Below, piece after piece: positions 8,946 to 17,092 of a stretch of DNA of 64,000 nucleotides. Made by a program: the position numbers and the translations under genes. Below the pieces are notes generated by a model that was given only the letters and a program-made list of their open reading frames with translations, searched no databases and was not told the DNA's origin. Position 1 is the first letter of the stretch. Every line of letters starts with the position of its first letter. The stretch comes from Fen-330 sp050008465. GTDB lineage: Bacteria; Acidobacteriota; Terriglobia; Bryobacterales; Bryobacteraceae. The stretch is from positions 1-64,000 of the forward strand of contig JBEKMO010000011.1 in NCBI GenBank assembly GCA_050008465.1, given 5' to 3'.

Positions 8946-9695
8946 TCAGCCGAGGTCTGGCTCAGGGGCAATTCCGTATCTTCGCTGATAGCCATCGTTG
9001 ATGCTCTTTCCTGACTTCCAGAACTCGTTGACCGTAGCAGACATCTCGGGGTCACTGCTAATACCGCCATCGAAGCACCTGTCGAACGCCTTCAAGATCA
9101 CACCATGCACGGCAGCAAGCATGATGAAGTGCCGCTCAGCCTCGCGCGCATCTCGATGGAAGTAGTTCAGGACGATCACACCACCGCCGTCCGGTTTCCG
9201 GCGTTCAGCCCAGTCGAGGCTGCTGTAGTACTCCGGCGTGAAGTGGACGTAGGCGTCCGAGAGAATTCCGAGGAACCTGTCAAGGTCTTCCACAACAGGA
9301 TCCGCCTTCAGGTCCTTGAACTGTACGTGGAACGGCCTGGGCTTCTCATTCTGTTGTCGCCTGATCCATCGGTCGTGCCGTTCCGGGAACGAGACCCACT
9401 GCTGCGCGTTATCGTCGTTTAGCTTGACCGCCAACGCGACCTTAGCGGCCTCGACAGCTCTGCGGGTGATTCCGACAGAGTCGTCGGGCTGCGATTGGGC
9501 GATGAGGGTCGCCGCGGCCAGCATCGACTTGTGGCAGATGAGAAGAAGTCGCCCGAAGATCTGAGGTGTGTCCGGATTATGCCTGTCGATGATCGTGCGG
9601 TACGCTTGGTCGAGTGTGCCGACCAGTTCCCGAAAGATCTCCCCTTGGCAACCCCGATCAAAGTTGTCCTTCTGTGCCTGGATGAACCGGTGCAT
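8946..9695 (-). CDS. Uncharacterised protein in a lower-GC islet
   Basis: A 249-aa soluble, mostly helical protein that I do not recognise. It has no signal peptide or membrane segment. Noticeable stretches are LLLICHKSMLAAATLIAQSQPDDSVGITRRAVEAAKVALAVKLND and YVHFTPEYYSSLDWAERR, a pattern reminiscent of DUF5677-like helical proteins that occur in accessory regions; this is only a resemblance. GC content is clearly lower than in flanking genes, suggesting acquisition. It lies 123 bp downstream of the trypsin-like gene in the same direction. Confidence 0.6.
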   Translation of the reverse strand: MHRFIQAQKDNFDRGCQGEIFRELVGTLDQAYRTIIDRHNPDTPQIFGRLLLICHKSMLAAATLIAQSQPDDSVGITRRAVEAAKVALAVKLNDDNAQQWVSFPERHDRWIRRQQNEKPRPFHVQFKDLKADPVVEDLDRFLGILSDAYVHFTPEYYSSLDWAERRKPDGGGVIVLNYFHRDAREAERHFIMLAAVHGVILKAFDRCFDGGISSDPEMSATVNEFWKSGKSINDGYQRRYGIAPEPDLG

Positions 9696-9818
9696 TCTGT
9701 CAGCCTCTGGATTCCTGCCGCCAAACGGTTCGCCGAATACGCCATGCTTTCACGTTGAGTATACGACGGGCACGGTCGAGGAAGGCCCCACATTGGGGGG
9801 TGCTCCAATCTACTGCTC

Positions 9819-10895
9819 CTATTCTGGTATCCACGTGAACGGTGTCCACAAAGCCGGCTTTGAGTACGTGCACTTCTTGCAGTCGAACTTTGCTCCATGG
9901 GGCGGCCCGAAACCACGGCCTTCGATCCGGTTTGGGTTCACGCTGTTAAACTCAATTTGGTTCTGGAGATTGCACCGGTTATACTTCGGAGAACCGTCCC
10001 ATGCTGAAGGATAACTGCATGTGAAGCCGAATCGAATGACGCCTCTGTAAACGCCGCTCGAGTCCTTCTTCAGTTCGTAACTATCGAACTCCATCTTGCG
10101 CTGCTCTTCGGTCAGAACGGTTTCCGCGTAAATGAAGTCACCCTCAAATCGCACCCGACGCACCTTGCCCGTAGATAACGACTTCCAGAGACTCGAATAT
10201 CCAGAGGACTTGAAGACATCGGGCTTCGTCGCGGCCAGACTTGCCCTAAGTTCGTCGAGGCTCAAAGGCTTCTGGGCGTTGTCAAGCATGCCGCGCAAAT
10301 AGTTGATCGGCACAACAAAGTTCAGGCCTTCAGATCCCCTTAGCTTGGCAGTGACGATTCCGATAGCCTGACCACGAGCGTTAAGCAAGGGGCCGCCGCT
10401 GTTACCAGGATTCACCGCTGCGTCAGTCTGAATCACCTTGTAGCCCGCACCCGATGGCTCGTCTCTGATGGCGCTGACCACGCCAGTTGTGACGGTACCT
10501 CGAAGGCCCCGGGGGCTACCGATCACAACGACGGGCTCGCCAGTCTTGACGTCGTTAGAATTGCCGAGTTCGACGACTGGGAGATCGAACCCCGCGATCT
10601 TGATGATCACAAGATCCTTCCGGTCGTCAAATGCAACTATTGAGACGGCATCATAGATTTCTCCGCTCGCAATCTGAACGCTCGCGCTTTTCAAGTCACG
10701 GATCACATGGAGGTTGGTCGCAATCTTTCCGTCGCGACTGACGATTACGCCACTGCCGAGGACGGTCCCGGTGCTGGCTTCTCCCTTGATGAGTACCACG
10801 CCAGGCGAAACCTTGGCCACGATTTCGGCACTATTGAAGGACGACTGCGCGCTCGCGGCAGCAGCGGCCGCAAACAGCCCCAACACGAGTTTCAT
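9819..10895 (-). CDS. Secreted trypsin-like serine protease with a Cys-rich C-terminal domain
   Basis: A 358-aa product. A signal peptide (1-17) precedes a trypsin-2/DegP-like fold with His63 (TNLHVI), Asp94 (DDRKDLVI) and Ser166 (NPGNSGGPL), so the triad is complete. There is no PDZ domain. Instead the last 120 residues form a separate domain with four Cys (FTCSY, YNRCNL, FDCKKC) that could bind metal or be disulfide-linked. ATG 10895 is chosen over an upstream Met because it starts the signal peptide. Base composition is lower in GC than the surroundings. The role may be quality control or processing of exported proteins. Confidence 0.85.
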   Translation of the reverse strand: MKLVLGLFAAAAAASAQSSFNSAEIVAKVSPGVVLIKGEASTGTVLGSGVIVSRDGKIATNLHVIRDLKSASVQIASGEIYDAVSIVAFDDRKDLVIIKIAGFDLPVVELGNSNDVKTGEPVVVIGSPRGLRGTVTTGVVSAIRDEPSGAGYKVIQTDAAVNPGNSGGPLLNARGQAIGIVTAKLRGSEGLNFVVPINYLRGMLDNAQKPLSLDELRASLAATKPDVFKSSGYSSLWKSLSTGKVRRVRFEGDFIYAETVLTEEQRKMEFDSYELKKDSSGVYRGVIRFGFTCSYPSAWDGSPKYNRCNLQNQIEFNSVNPNRIEGRGFGPPHGAKFDCKKCTYSKPALWTPFTWIPE

Positions 10896-10971
10896 GAATC
10901 GATCCTTTCGGATCAGATTATACTGCAACAGTCCGAGGTGCAGCGTGGATTCGCGAGGCCTCGCCGCGCGG

Positions 10972-12261
10972 TCAGCGCTTCCGCAGCACCGCTATTTGCC
11001 CCTGGCGGGCGTAGTCGATGGCCTCCGCCAGGATGCGGGCCGATTCCTGGGGCGCGTGAAAGCCCATGGAATTCTCGGCGTTGACGAAATCCACGCGCCA
11101 CTGAGCCTTGCGTTGGAGTTGGAGCGCGGCCTCGGTGGCGCCGCCGGCCTTGAGGTCATCGATCAACGCGACCAGCGCGTCCTCCGCGCGCGAGAGCAAG
11201 GCCGCGTGGCGGTCCTGGATGGCCTCGACCCGCGCCTTCATCTCCGACGCCGGGAACGGATGGCAGGTCAGGCAGGAGCGCTCGATATCGAGCAGCGGGC
11301 TGCGCACGTTGTGGTCGCTGATCTTCATGGCGCCCTGCCGCAGGTAGGGCATATGGCAGTCGGCGCAGGAAACGCCGCTGCGCGCGTGGATGCCCTGGCT
11401 GTAGGTCTCGAATTCCGGGTGCTGCGCCTTGAGCACCGGCGCGCCGGTTTCGCCGTGCTTCCAGTCGCTGAACGAGATCCGGTCGTAGTAGGCCTCGATC
11501 TGCTCCATCTTCAACCCCTGCGCCCACGGGTAGGTCACGATCTTGCGCTCACCGGCGAAGTAGTACTCGACGTGGCACTGCCCGCACACGTACGTGCGCA
11601 TCTCCTGCCGGCTGGCCATGGTGTTGGGATCGTAATTCTCGACGCCCTGGCTCTTCTTCAGCGCCTTGACGGCATAAAGGAAGGCCGGCCGCGTCACGCG
11701 GAGCTGCATGGTCTTCGGGTCGTGGCAATCCAGGCAGGCGATGGCGTGGTCCACCAGTTTGCGCGCCTCGCGGAACGGCATCGCGGAGACGATCTCGAAG
11801 CCCTTGAGGACGTCGCCGCCGCCCGCCTTGCGATACGCCGGAAGAATCGAGGCGTGACACTGGAGGCAACTGCCGGGCTGCGGCCGTTCCTTGGTGCGCC
11901 GGGTGTTGTCCTGGTCCTGGAGCGACCAGGCGTGGCCGCGCGCCTTGTTGTACTCGAGTTCGAAGGCGTACCCGGCGAAAATGCGCTTGAGCCGCGGGTC
12001 CTTGTCCAGGTGCGAGAAGGGCACGCTGCCGCCGTACTTGGTGGCCTGCATTTCCCTGGTGCGCTTGAAGCCGTCGTACTCGCGCGGGAAGTTCTTGCCC
12101 CACTCGGCGGGCTCGACCGTGTCCTCGGTGAGTTTCACCACCTCGACGAAAACGTCTCGCGCCTCCCGCTTGCGCTGGTTGATATTGATCAACAACAGCA
12201 CGACGACGCCGATCAGCACGATACCGGCCAACTCCAGATAGGTCCAGCGGCTCAGCTTCAT
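10972..12261 (-). CDS. nrfA: Pentaheme ammonia-forming nitrite reductase, CXXCH-type active site
   Basis: A 429-aa protein that reduces nitrite to ammonium with six electrons. An N-terminal membrane segment (about 9-25) acts as anchor or signal. Five heme motifs are visible: C132LQCH, C176LDCH, C226GQCH, C299ADCH and C330LTCH. The first aligns with CWSCK of E. coli NrfA, so the active-site heme has a His rather than a Lys ligand. Other catalytic features are kept: CHVEYYF (Tyr233 region) and AQHPE (His281). It starts 4 nt after nrfH with an AGGAGA ribosome site, so the two form an nrfHA operon at the outer face of the membrane. Confidence 0.93.
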   Translation of the reverse strand: MKLSRWTYLELAGIVLIGVVVLLLININQRKREARDVFVEVVKLTEDTVEPAEWGKNFPREYDGFKRTREMQATKYGGSVPFSHLDKDPRLKRIFAGYAFELEYNKARGHAWSLQDQDNTRRTKERPQPGSCLQCHASILPAYRKAGGGDVLKGFEIVSAMPFREARKLVDHAIACLDCHDPKTMQLRVTRPAFLYAVKALKKSQGVENYDPNTMASRQEMRTYVCGQCHVEYYFAGERKIVTYPWAQGLKMEQIEAYYDRISFSDWKHGETGAPVLKAQHPEFETYSQGIHARSGVSCADCHMPYLRQGAMKISDHNVRSPLLDIERSCLTCHPFPASEMKARVEAIQDRHAALLSRAEDALVALIDDLKAGGATEAALQLQRKAQWRVDFVNAENSMGFHAPQESARILAEAIDYARQGQIAVLRKR

Positions 12262-12265
12262 CCAT

Positions 12266-12712
12266 TCATCTCCTGGGGCCGTGGCCCACTCCGGCGTGGC
12301 AGCGCACGCAGTCCTCCTCCGGCATTTGGGCGGCCATGTCGAGGTGGCAGCGCAGGCAGTTGGCGCGCAGTTTGCCGGCGTTCGCTGGCCGGATGCGTAT
12401 GGGGTCGGGAAAATCCTGCAACGTGAACCGCAGCGAGTGGTTCCACCCGTTTTCCGCCTTGGTCAGGTACTTCCCAGCCAGCGCGTGCGGCGTGTGGCAG
12501 TCGTTGCAGACGGCGCTGCCGTGGTGGCTCGCCCTCTGCCAGGAATCGAAGTACTCGCGCATCACGTGGCAGTTCGCGCACGCGGCCGGATCGTTGCTGA
12601 AGTAGGAGTACCCCTTGGCATACACGAACGTATAGACGCCCAACCCGAGAGCGGCCCCCACCAGCGCACTGAGAACGGCCCGGCCTCCTTCCCTGCCAGT
12701 CATCCGCACCAT
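12266..12712 (-). CDS. nrfH: NrfH/NapC-type tetraheme quinol dehydrogenase
   Basis: A 148-aa membrane-anchored cytochrome that passes electrons from menaquinol to NrfA. One transmembrane helix (about 13-31) is followed by four heme sites: C45ANCH, C69NDCH, C119LRCH and C135VRCH. The length is normal for NrfH. A second ATG at 12700 (MTGREGG) is equally possible; neither has a strong ribosome site. It is divergent from mdh across 69 bp, and on its own strand TACAAT lies right at the start codon. Confidence 0.92.
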   Translation of the reverse strand: MVRMTGREGGRAVLSALVGAALGLGVYTFVYAKGYSYFSNDPAACANCHVMREYFDSWQRASHHGSAVCNDCHTPHALAGKYLTKAENGWNHSLRFTLQDFPDPIRIRPANAGKLRANCLRCHLDMAAQMPEEDCVRCHAGVGHGPRR

Positions 12713-12737
12713 TGTATGAGATCGGTGCGGGCCACGC

Positions 12738-12743
12738 TATAAT
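12738..12743 (+). promoter_or_regulatory. Consensus -10 element for mdh
   Basis: A perfect TATAAT 39 nt before the mdh ATG, in the divergent nrfH-mdh gap. The best upstream -35 match is TTGTAT at 12712-12717, with 20-bp spacing, which is long. The -10 is convincing and the -35 is not. Confidence 0.5.
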
Positions 12744-12781
12744 GATTCAGTTCTCGATTGCTCCGGCAAGGAGGGATTCAT

Positions 12782-13717
12782 ATGCGAAACAAGGTGACAG
12801 TAGTCGGCGCGGGGAATGTTGGGGCCAATTGTGCGCTCCGGATCGCGGACCAGGAACTGGCGGACGTCGTGGTGGTGGACATCCTCGAGGGCGTCCCTCA
12901 GGGCAAAGGACTCGATCTGCTGCAATCCGGTCCGGTTCAGGGCTATGACGTCCTGGTCACTGGCGCCAACAATTACGAGCCGACCGCTAACTCGGATATC
13001 GTTGTCATCACCGCGGGCTTCCCGCGCAAGCCGGGAATGAGCCGCGACGACCTGCTCATGGCCAACTACAACATCGTCAAGCCGGCCACCGAGCAGGCGG
13101 CGCAGTACTCTCCGAATGCAATTCTGATCGTAGTGACCAACCCCCTGGACGCAATGTGCTGGACCGCGTTCAAGGTCTCGGGCTTCAGCAAGAACCGGGT
13201 CGTCGGCATGGCCGGCATCCTCGACACCGCGCGCTTCCGGGCCTTCATTGCGCGCGAGCTCGACGTTTCCGTCGAGAACATCACCGCCATGGTACTGGGC
13301 GGGCACGGCGACACCATGGTCCCGCTAGTTCGCCTGACCAACGTCTCCGGCATCCCGCTCACCGAGCTGCTGGATGAAGCAACCATCGCCCGCCTGGTCG
13401 AGCGCACCCGCAACGGCGGCGCCGAGATCGTCAAGCTGCTGAAGACGGGCAGCGCTTACTACGCACCCTCGGCCGCGGCCGTCGAGATGGTCGAATCCAT
13501 CCTCAAAGACAAGAAGAAGGTGCTTCCCTGCTCCGCCTATCTCGAGGGCGAATACGGTATCCACGGCGTGTTCGCCGGGGTGCCGGTGAAACTCGGCGCG
13601 GCGGGAGTCGAGAAGGTCTACGAGGTGAGCCTCACGCCCGAAGAGCAGGTCCAGTTCGGCAAGAGCGCGGCCGCGGTCTCCGAACTCATCGAGGTGCTGA
13701 CCCGCACGGCTCGGTAA
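12782..13717 (+). CDS. mdh: Malate dehydrogenase, NAD-dependent, LDH-like group
   Basis: A 311-aa TCA-cycle enzyme that interconverts malate and oxaloacetate. Motifs are the Rossmann loop GAGNVG (9-14), Asp33 (NAD specificity), substrate arginines in FPRKPGMSR (82, 88), the TNPLD segment, LDTARFR (147-153), and catalytic His175 in GGHGDTM. ATG 12782 has an AAGGAGG site 7 nt upstream; an in-frame upstream start at 12758 is less likely. Length and residues fit the 'type 3' MDH common in acidobacteria and cyanobacteria. Confidence 0.95.
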   Translation: MRNKVTVVGAGNVGANCALRIADQELADVVVVDILEGVPQGKGLDLLQSGPVQGYDVLVTGANNYEPTANSDIVVITAGFPRKPGMSRDDLLMANYNIVKPATEQAAQYSPNAILIVVTNPLDAMCWTAFKVSGFSKNRVVGMAGILDTARFRAFIARELDVSVENITAMVLGGHGDTMVPLVRLTNVSGIPLTELLDEATIARLVERTRNGGAEIVKLLKTGSAYYAPSAAAVEMVESILKDKKKVLPCSAYLEGEYGIHGVFAGVPVKLGAAGVEKVYEVSLTPEEQVQFGKSAAAVSELIEVLTRTAR

Positions 13718-13745
13718 GCGCACGTAACTACAGGACATCATAGCC

Positions 13746-13772
13746 GAGCCGCGACCGTCAGGGAGCGGTCCC
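13746..13772. repeat. Family A repeat (GAGCCGCGACCG...)
   Basis: A full unit: GAGCCGCGACCGTCAGGGAG followed by CGGTCCC. GACCG and CGGTC can pair into a short hairpin. Other copies lie at 27834, 42348 and 51256, with a half copy at 8681. Confidence 0.75.
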
Positions 13773-13785
13773 AAGACTGTGCAGC

Positions 13786-13824
13786 GTGGGGCGGACTTTA
13801 GTCCGCGCGGGACTTCAGTCCCGC
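13786..13824. repeat. Family B double-hairpin repeat
   Basis: Two tandem hairpins: GCGGAC-TTTA-GTCCGC and CGGGAC-TTCA-GTCCCG, preceded by GTGGG. A second copy with one base change is at 57197-57235. It lies 14 bp after a family A unit, so two repeat families are stacked here. Confidence 0.75.
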
Positions 13825-13827
13825 TAG

Positions 13828-14174
13828 GTGGCGATCCGAGAATTCCTGAAGTGGAATACAGCGGTAGTCTCCGGAGGCCAGTCCATTCCGGAAGCCGCTA
13901 ATCCCTGCCGGTCCGCCCTTGCGCTCCAGATCGTCGGCGCTGCCGAGGACGGCTTTGTCGCTTTCGAGCAGCAGTTTCGCTTCCTCTACGCGAACCCCGC
14001 GGCCGAGCGATTGCTCGGGATGAAAAAAGCCGGGCTGATAGGGCGTTGCCAATGGGAAGCTTTCCCCATCACCGCCGCCACGCCATAAACGAGCGCATCG
14101 CCGTTGACCTGAAGAGCTTCGAGGAGCCGCGGGAGAAGTGGTTCGACGTCCAGACTGGGTCTCTGACCGCCTGA
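13828..14174 (+). pseudogene. PAS-domain sensor fragment (frameshifted)
   Basis: From about 13910 the frame encodes the start of a PAS domain: ALQIVGAAEDGFVAFEQQFRFLYANPAAERLLGM..LIGRCQWEAFP. It then stops at 14086. The PAS homology continues in another frame (NERIAVDLKSFEEPREKWFDVQ), ending at 14172-14174. No kinase or output domain follows. This is the 5' part of a sensor gene with a frameshift, cut off just before the broken IS630 element. Confidence 0.65.
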
Positions 14175-14226
14175 ATAAATTCTATAAAACAGTTGCATAT
14201 TGGAATGTTTTGGTGCATCACGCCGT

Positions 14227-15068
14227 ATGCCGCGACGCCCAATCTCCATCCAAGTCAAGCCGAAGGATCTCGTCGGCATCGAGCGGTTCCTGCGAGCCGG
14301 AGTTCGGCAGGTGCGCGTCCTCCTGCGCGCCCTCGCGCTCCGGCAGCTCGCCCAGGGAGCCGCCGCGCCCCGAGCCGCGGAAGCGCTGCCCCTCACTCCG
14401 AAAGCCGTCCGCCAGATCGCCACCGTTACAACCGTGGTGGCCTGGACCGCGCCCTCTACGACCAGCAGCGGCCCGGCGCTAAGCCGCTTCTGGACGCTTC
14501 CCAGGAGCAACGCGTCGTCGCCATGGTCTGCGGCAAACCGCCGGAAGGGCGGGCGCGTTGGACCGTGCGTTTGGTGGCCGAGGAGGCCGTCAAGCGCAGG
14601 TTGGATCCCCGCGCGGGGCGAGAGACCATCCGGGTGCTGCTCGAAAGCCACGAGTTGAAGCCGTGGCGGGAAAAAAGTGTGCGCGTGGCGGAACTGGACC
14701 GCAAGTACATCGAGAGAATGGAGGACGTTCTGGCGGTCTATGAGAAGCCTTACCAGCCGGCCGAACCGGTGCTTTGCCTGGACGAGGAACCCGTGTCGCT
14801 GCACGCCGGCGTGCGCCCGCCCCGGCCGGCCAGACCCGGAAAGCCGGCGAGGCCGGACAACGAGTACAAGCGCTGCGGCACGGCCAACGTGTTTGGCGCC
14901 GTGGAGCCGAAGGCGGGCCGGCGCTTCACTACCGCGACTCCCGACCGCTCGGCCGCTCAGTTTGCCCATGTGGTGAGTGACCTGGTCGAGCAACATCCCG
15001 CCGCGCGGACCATTCACCTGGTCGTGGACAACCTGAATATCCACTGCCGCAAGTCGCGTGCACGATGA
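14227..15068 (+). pseudogene. IS630-family transposase, frameshifted and truncated
   Basis: The first about 65 codons (MPRRPISIQVKPKDLVGIERFL..) lie in one frame. The match then moves to another frame near 14415 (RYNRGGLDRALYDQQRPGAKPLLDA) and continues to VVDNLNIHCRKS. Features of the DDE/IS630 transposase are the helix-turn-helix N-terminus and the CLDEEPVSLHAGVRPPRP block with the first catalytic Asp. The frame stops at 15068 right after the NIHCRKS segment, so the final catalytic Glu region and the 3' end are missing. Terminal inverted repeats could not be placed. The element cannot be active. Confidence 0.8.
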
Positions 15069-15129
15069 AGGCTTCCGGCGAGATGGAATAATCGCGCACT
15101 TCAGGCCCGCGGGACGACCTCGCCTGACC

Positions 15130-16398
15130 TCAACGGGGCTCGATGGTGTCCAACATCTGGCGCGCCTGTTCGGCATGCGGACCATTGGGGGCCAGACGCA
15201 GGTAGGTCTCGAACGCCTCGCGCGCACGCGATACCCCGCGAAATCTGCCGTCAGCGGAGACCTTGGCCTGAGCCATCAACCACACGCCGTATTGGTAATG
15301 GGACTCGGCGTACGCCGGGTTCGCCTCGATGCTTCTGCGAAAAGCCCGCCCGGCCTCAGGGGTGTGTCCCGAGTTCACCAAAATCGCGCCCAGATTGTAG
15401 AAGTACTGCCCGGCGTTGGCTGGTTCGAGCCGGGCGGCCTCCTCCAGTTGTGTCCAGGCTTCCTCCAACTTCCCGGACTTGGCCAGGGCGATCGCGTAGT
15501 TGTTCCGGTAGGCGCCCTCCTGCGGCTTGAGTTGCACGGCTTTAGCGAGAGCGTCTTCGGCCGGCGCAAGCGAGCCCACGCCGGTGTAAGCCGCGGCCAG
15601 GTTAGCCCAGATGGCATGCTGGCTGGGGTCGATGGCTAAGGCGCGGCGGAAGGCGGCGATGGCCGCGCGGTAATCCTTGGCCCTCGCCGCTGCCAGCCCC
15701 TCGTTGAAGGCGGCTTCCACGGCTCGTCTGGACGCACCCGGGTCACTCGAGCGATCCTGCCGTTCCCGCAGTTCCTTGAGCCGGCCGAGATCTTCGGCCA
15801 GGTCATCCCGATCCCGAGCGACCAGACGACTCCTTTCGACGATGGCAGTCAGGCCGCTTATGATCTCGCTCAGGATCTCTCGATCGAAGCGTCCGCCTTC
15901 CCACGCCGATTGGAACTCCGCGATCCTGTTCCGCACGCGGTTGAACCGGCGCATCTCGTCTTCGGAGAAGGAATTCACATCTCGCGCCACGCGGTCCAGG
16001 TCGGCGCGGACCCGGTCCAGAATTCCCCGGCCGCTTCCGCGGTACTGATTGCCCTGGTCCGGCTGCCGAGTCCCGCCCGGAGCGCAGGTCAATTTGACGA
16101 CCGCCGGATCGCCCACTTGTGTTTTCACTTCGACGGCACTGTCCGCGTCCGCCTCGCAGAATACGCGGAAGACGCCTACGGGCAGGCCGGCATAGAAGAA
16201 CCTGCCGTTACTGCTGCTGCGGGCAGGATAGACGCCCCGAAGGTCCTGACGTTCGATCCTGAGGGAAACACCGCCGAGGGGCCGATGATCCTGGTCCTCG
16301 ACCGTGCCCTCGATTACAGTCGTCTGAGCCCAGGCCGACAGCGTCAGCAAAGCGAGCGTACCCGGGAGAACAGCGAATCGTGGCAGCGTGGCGAACAT
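15130..16398 (-). CDS. Secreted TPR protein with a carboxypeptidase-regulatory-like domain
   Basis: A 422-aa product. A signal peptide (to about residue 25, SAWAQ) is followed by a beta-sandwich of the carboxypeptidase-regulatory type (TVIEGTVEDQDHRPLGGVSLRI..GRFFYAGLPVGVF, about 27-90). Next come a charged helical linker and at least four TPR units (EAAFNEGLAAARAKDYRAAIAAFRRALAIDP onward). ATG 16398 is preferred to the TTG two codons upstream. This domain combination is frequent in acidobacterial exported proteins. It probably scaffolds protein contacts in the periplasm; partners are unknown. It is the gene immediately right of the IS630 remnant. Confidence 0.8.
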   Translation of the reverse strand: MFATLPRFAVLPGTLALLTLSAWAQTTVIEGTVEDQDHRPLGGVSLRIERQDLRGVYPARSSSNGRFFYAGLPVGVFRVFCEADADSAVEVKTQVGDPAVVKLTCAPGGTRQPDQGNQYRGSGRGILDRVRADLDRVARDVNSFSEDEMRRFNRVRNRIAEFQSAWEGGRFDREILSEIISGLTAIVERSRLVARDRDDLAEDLGRLKELRERQDRSSDPGASRRAVEAAFNEGLAAARAKDYRAAIAAFRRALAIDPSQHAIWANLAAAYTGVGSLAPAEDALAKAVQLKPQEGAYRNNYAIALAKSGKLEEAWTQLEEAARLEPANAGQYFYNLGAILVNSGHTPEAGRAFRRSIEANPAYAESHYQYGVWLMAQAKVSADGRFRGVSRAREAFETYLRLAPNGPHAEQARQMLDTIEPR

Positions 16399-16600
16399 GC
16401 ACAAATTATATACAAAAATGTTAGGTCACCCCAGTACCGTGGAAATCGAGGCTAGCCCGGCGCATCCACACGCCCCGGCGCGACAGGCGCGCACTGTCGC
16501 GGCAAAGTGAGAGTTTACACGCATGCTCGGTCGAATGCTGGTACACTCATGAGTTTGCGCCAGCGGTTGCCGTTCGCGCCCAGAGAATTAAGGATCTGCA

Positions 16601-16981
16601 ATGAGCGCCCTCCAAGTCCCCGCCAAAACCACTCTGCTCGTCGCCGATGACGATCAAGGTGTCCTCCGGTTTGTCTGTAGCGTGCTCGAACGCGACGGCC
16701 ACAGCGTGATTCCGGCGCACGACGGCTCTGAGGCTCTCGCGTTGGCGCAGAAGTACGGCCAGGACATCCGCGTGCTGCTGACGGACGTCCGCATGCCGGG
16801 GCTCGACGGGCGCGCGCTTGCGGATGCGGTTGTCCGCCTGCACCCGCACATACGCGTCATCTACATGACCGGCTTCTCGGAAGAACGGTTTGAGCGCGGC
16901 GCGGTGGCCCTACGGAAGCCGTTCAGGCCGGAGGAGCTCAAGTCTGCCGTAAGCCGTTCATCTGCATGCTGCCCGGCGTAG
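16601..16981 (+). CDS. Stand-alone CheY-like receiver
   Basis: A 126-aa single receiver domain with acidic residues Asp16-18, phospho-acceptor Asp62 (LLTDVRMPGLDG), Thr90 (YMTGFS) and Lys106 (LRKPF). There is no output domain. AAGGA precedes the ATG. No histidine kinase is nearby, so the partner is encoded elsewhere. A second receiver of identical length and similar ending (RKPFRP) lies at 20325, suggesting related orphan regulators in this region. Confidence 0.9.
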   Translation: MSALQVPAKTTLLVADDDQGVLRFVCSVLERDGHSVIPAHDGSEALALAQKYGQDIRVLLTDVRMPGLDGRALADAVVRLHPHIRVIYMTGFSEERFERGAVALRKPFRPEELKSAVSRSSACCPA

Positions 16982-17092
16982 ACTGCATAGTCCTTCTACT
17001 TCCTCCGCCTGCCGTCTTTCCCCCCGGAAGCTCCTGGAACTTACTCCGGCCTTCGGTGTCTAACTAGTCGGGTAGTGGAAAGGAGGCCGCAA

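Noticed and set aside
13786..13824. Rho-independent terminator after mdh
   Set aside because: The hairpins are copies of a dispersed repeat, lie 70 bp past the stop, and have no T-run.
14227..15068. Programmed frameshifting of the IS630 transposase
   Set aside because: The gene also lacks its 3' end and last catalytic residue, so decay explains the frame change more simply.
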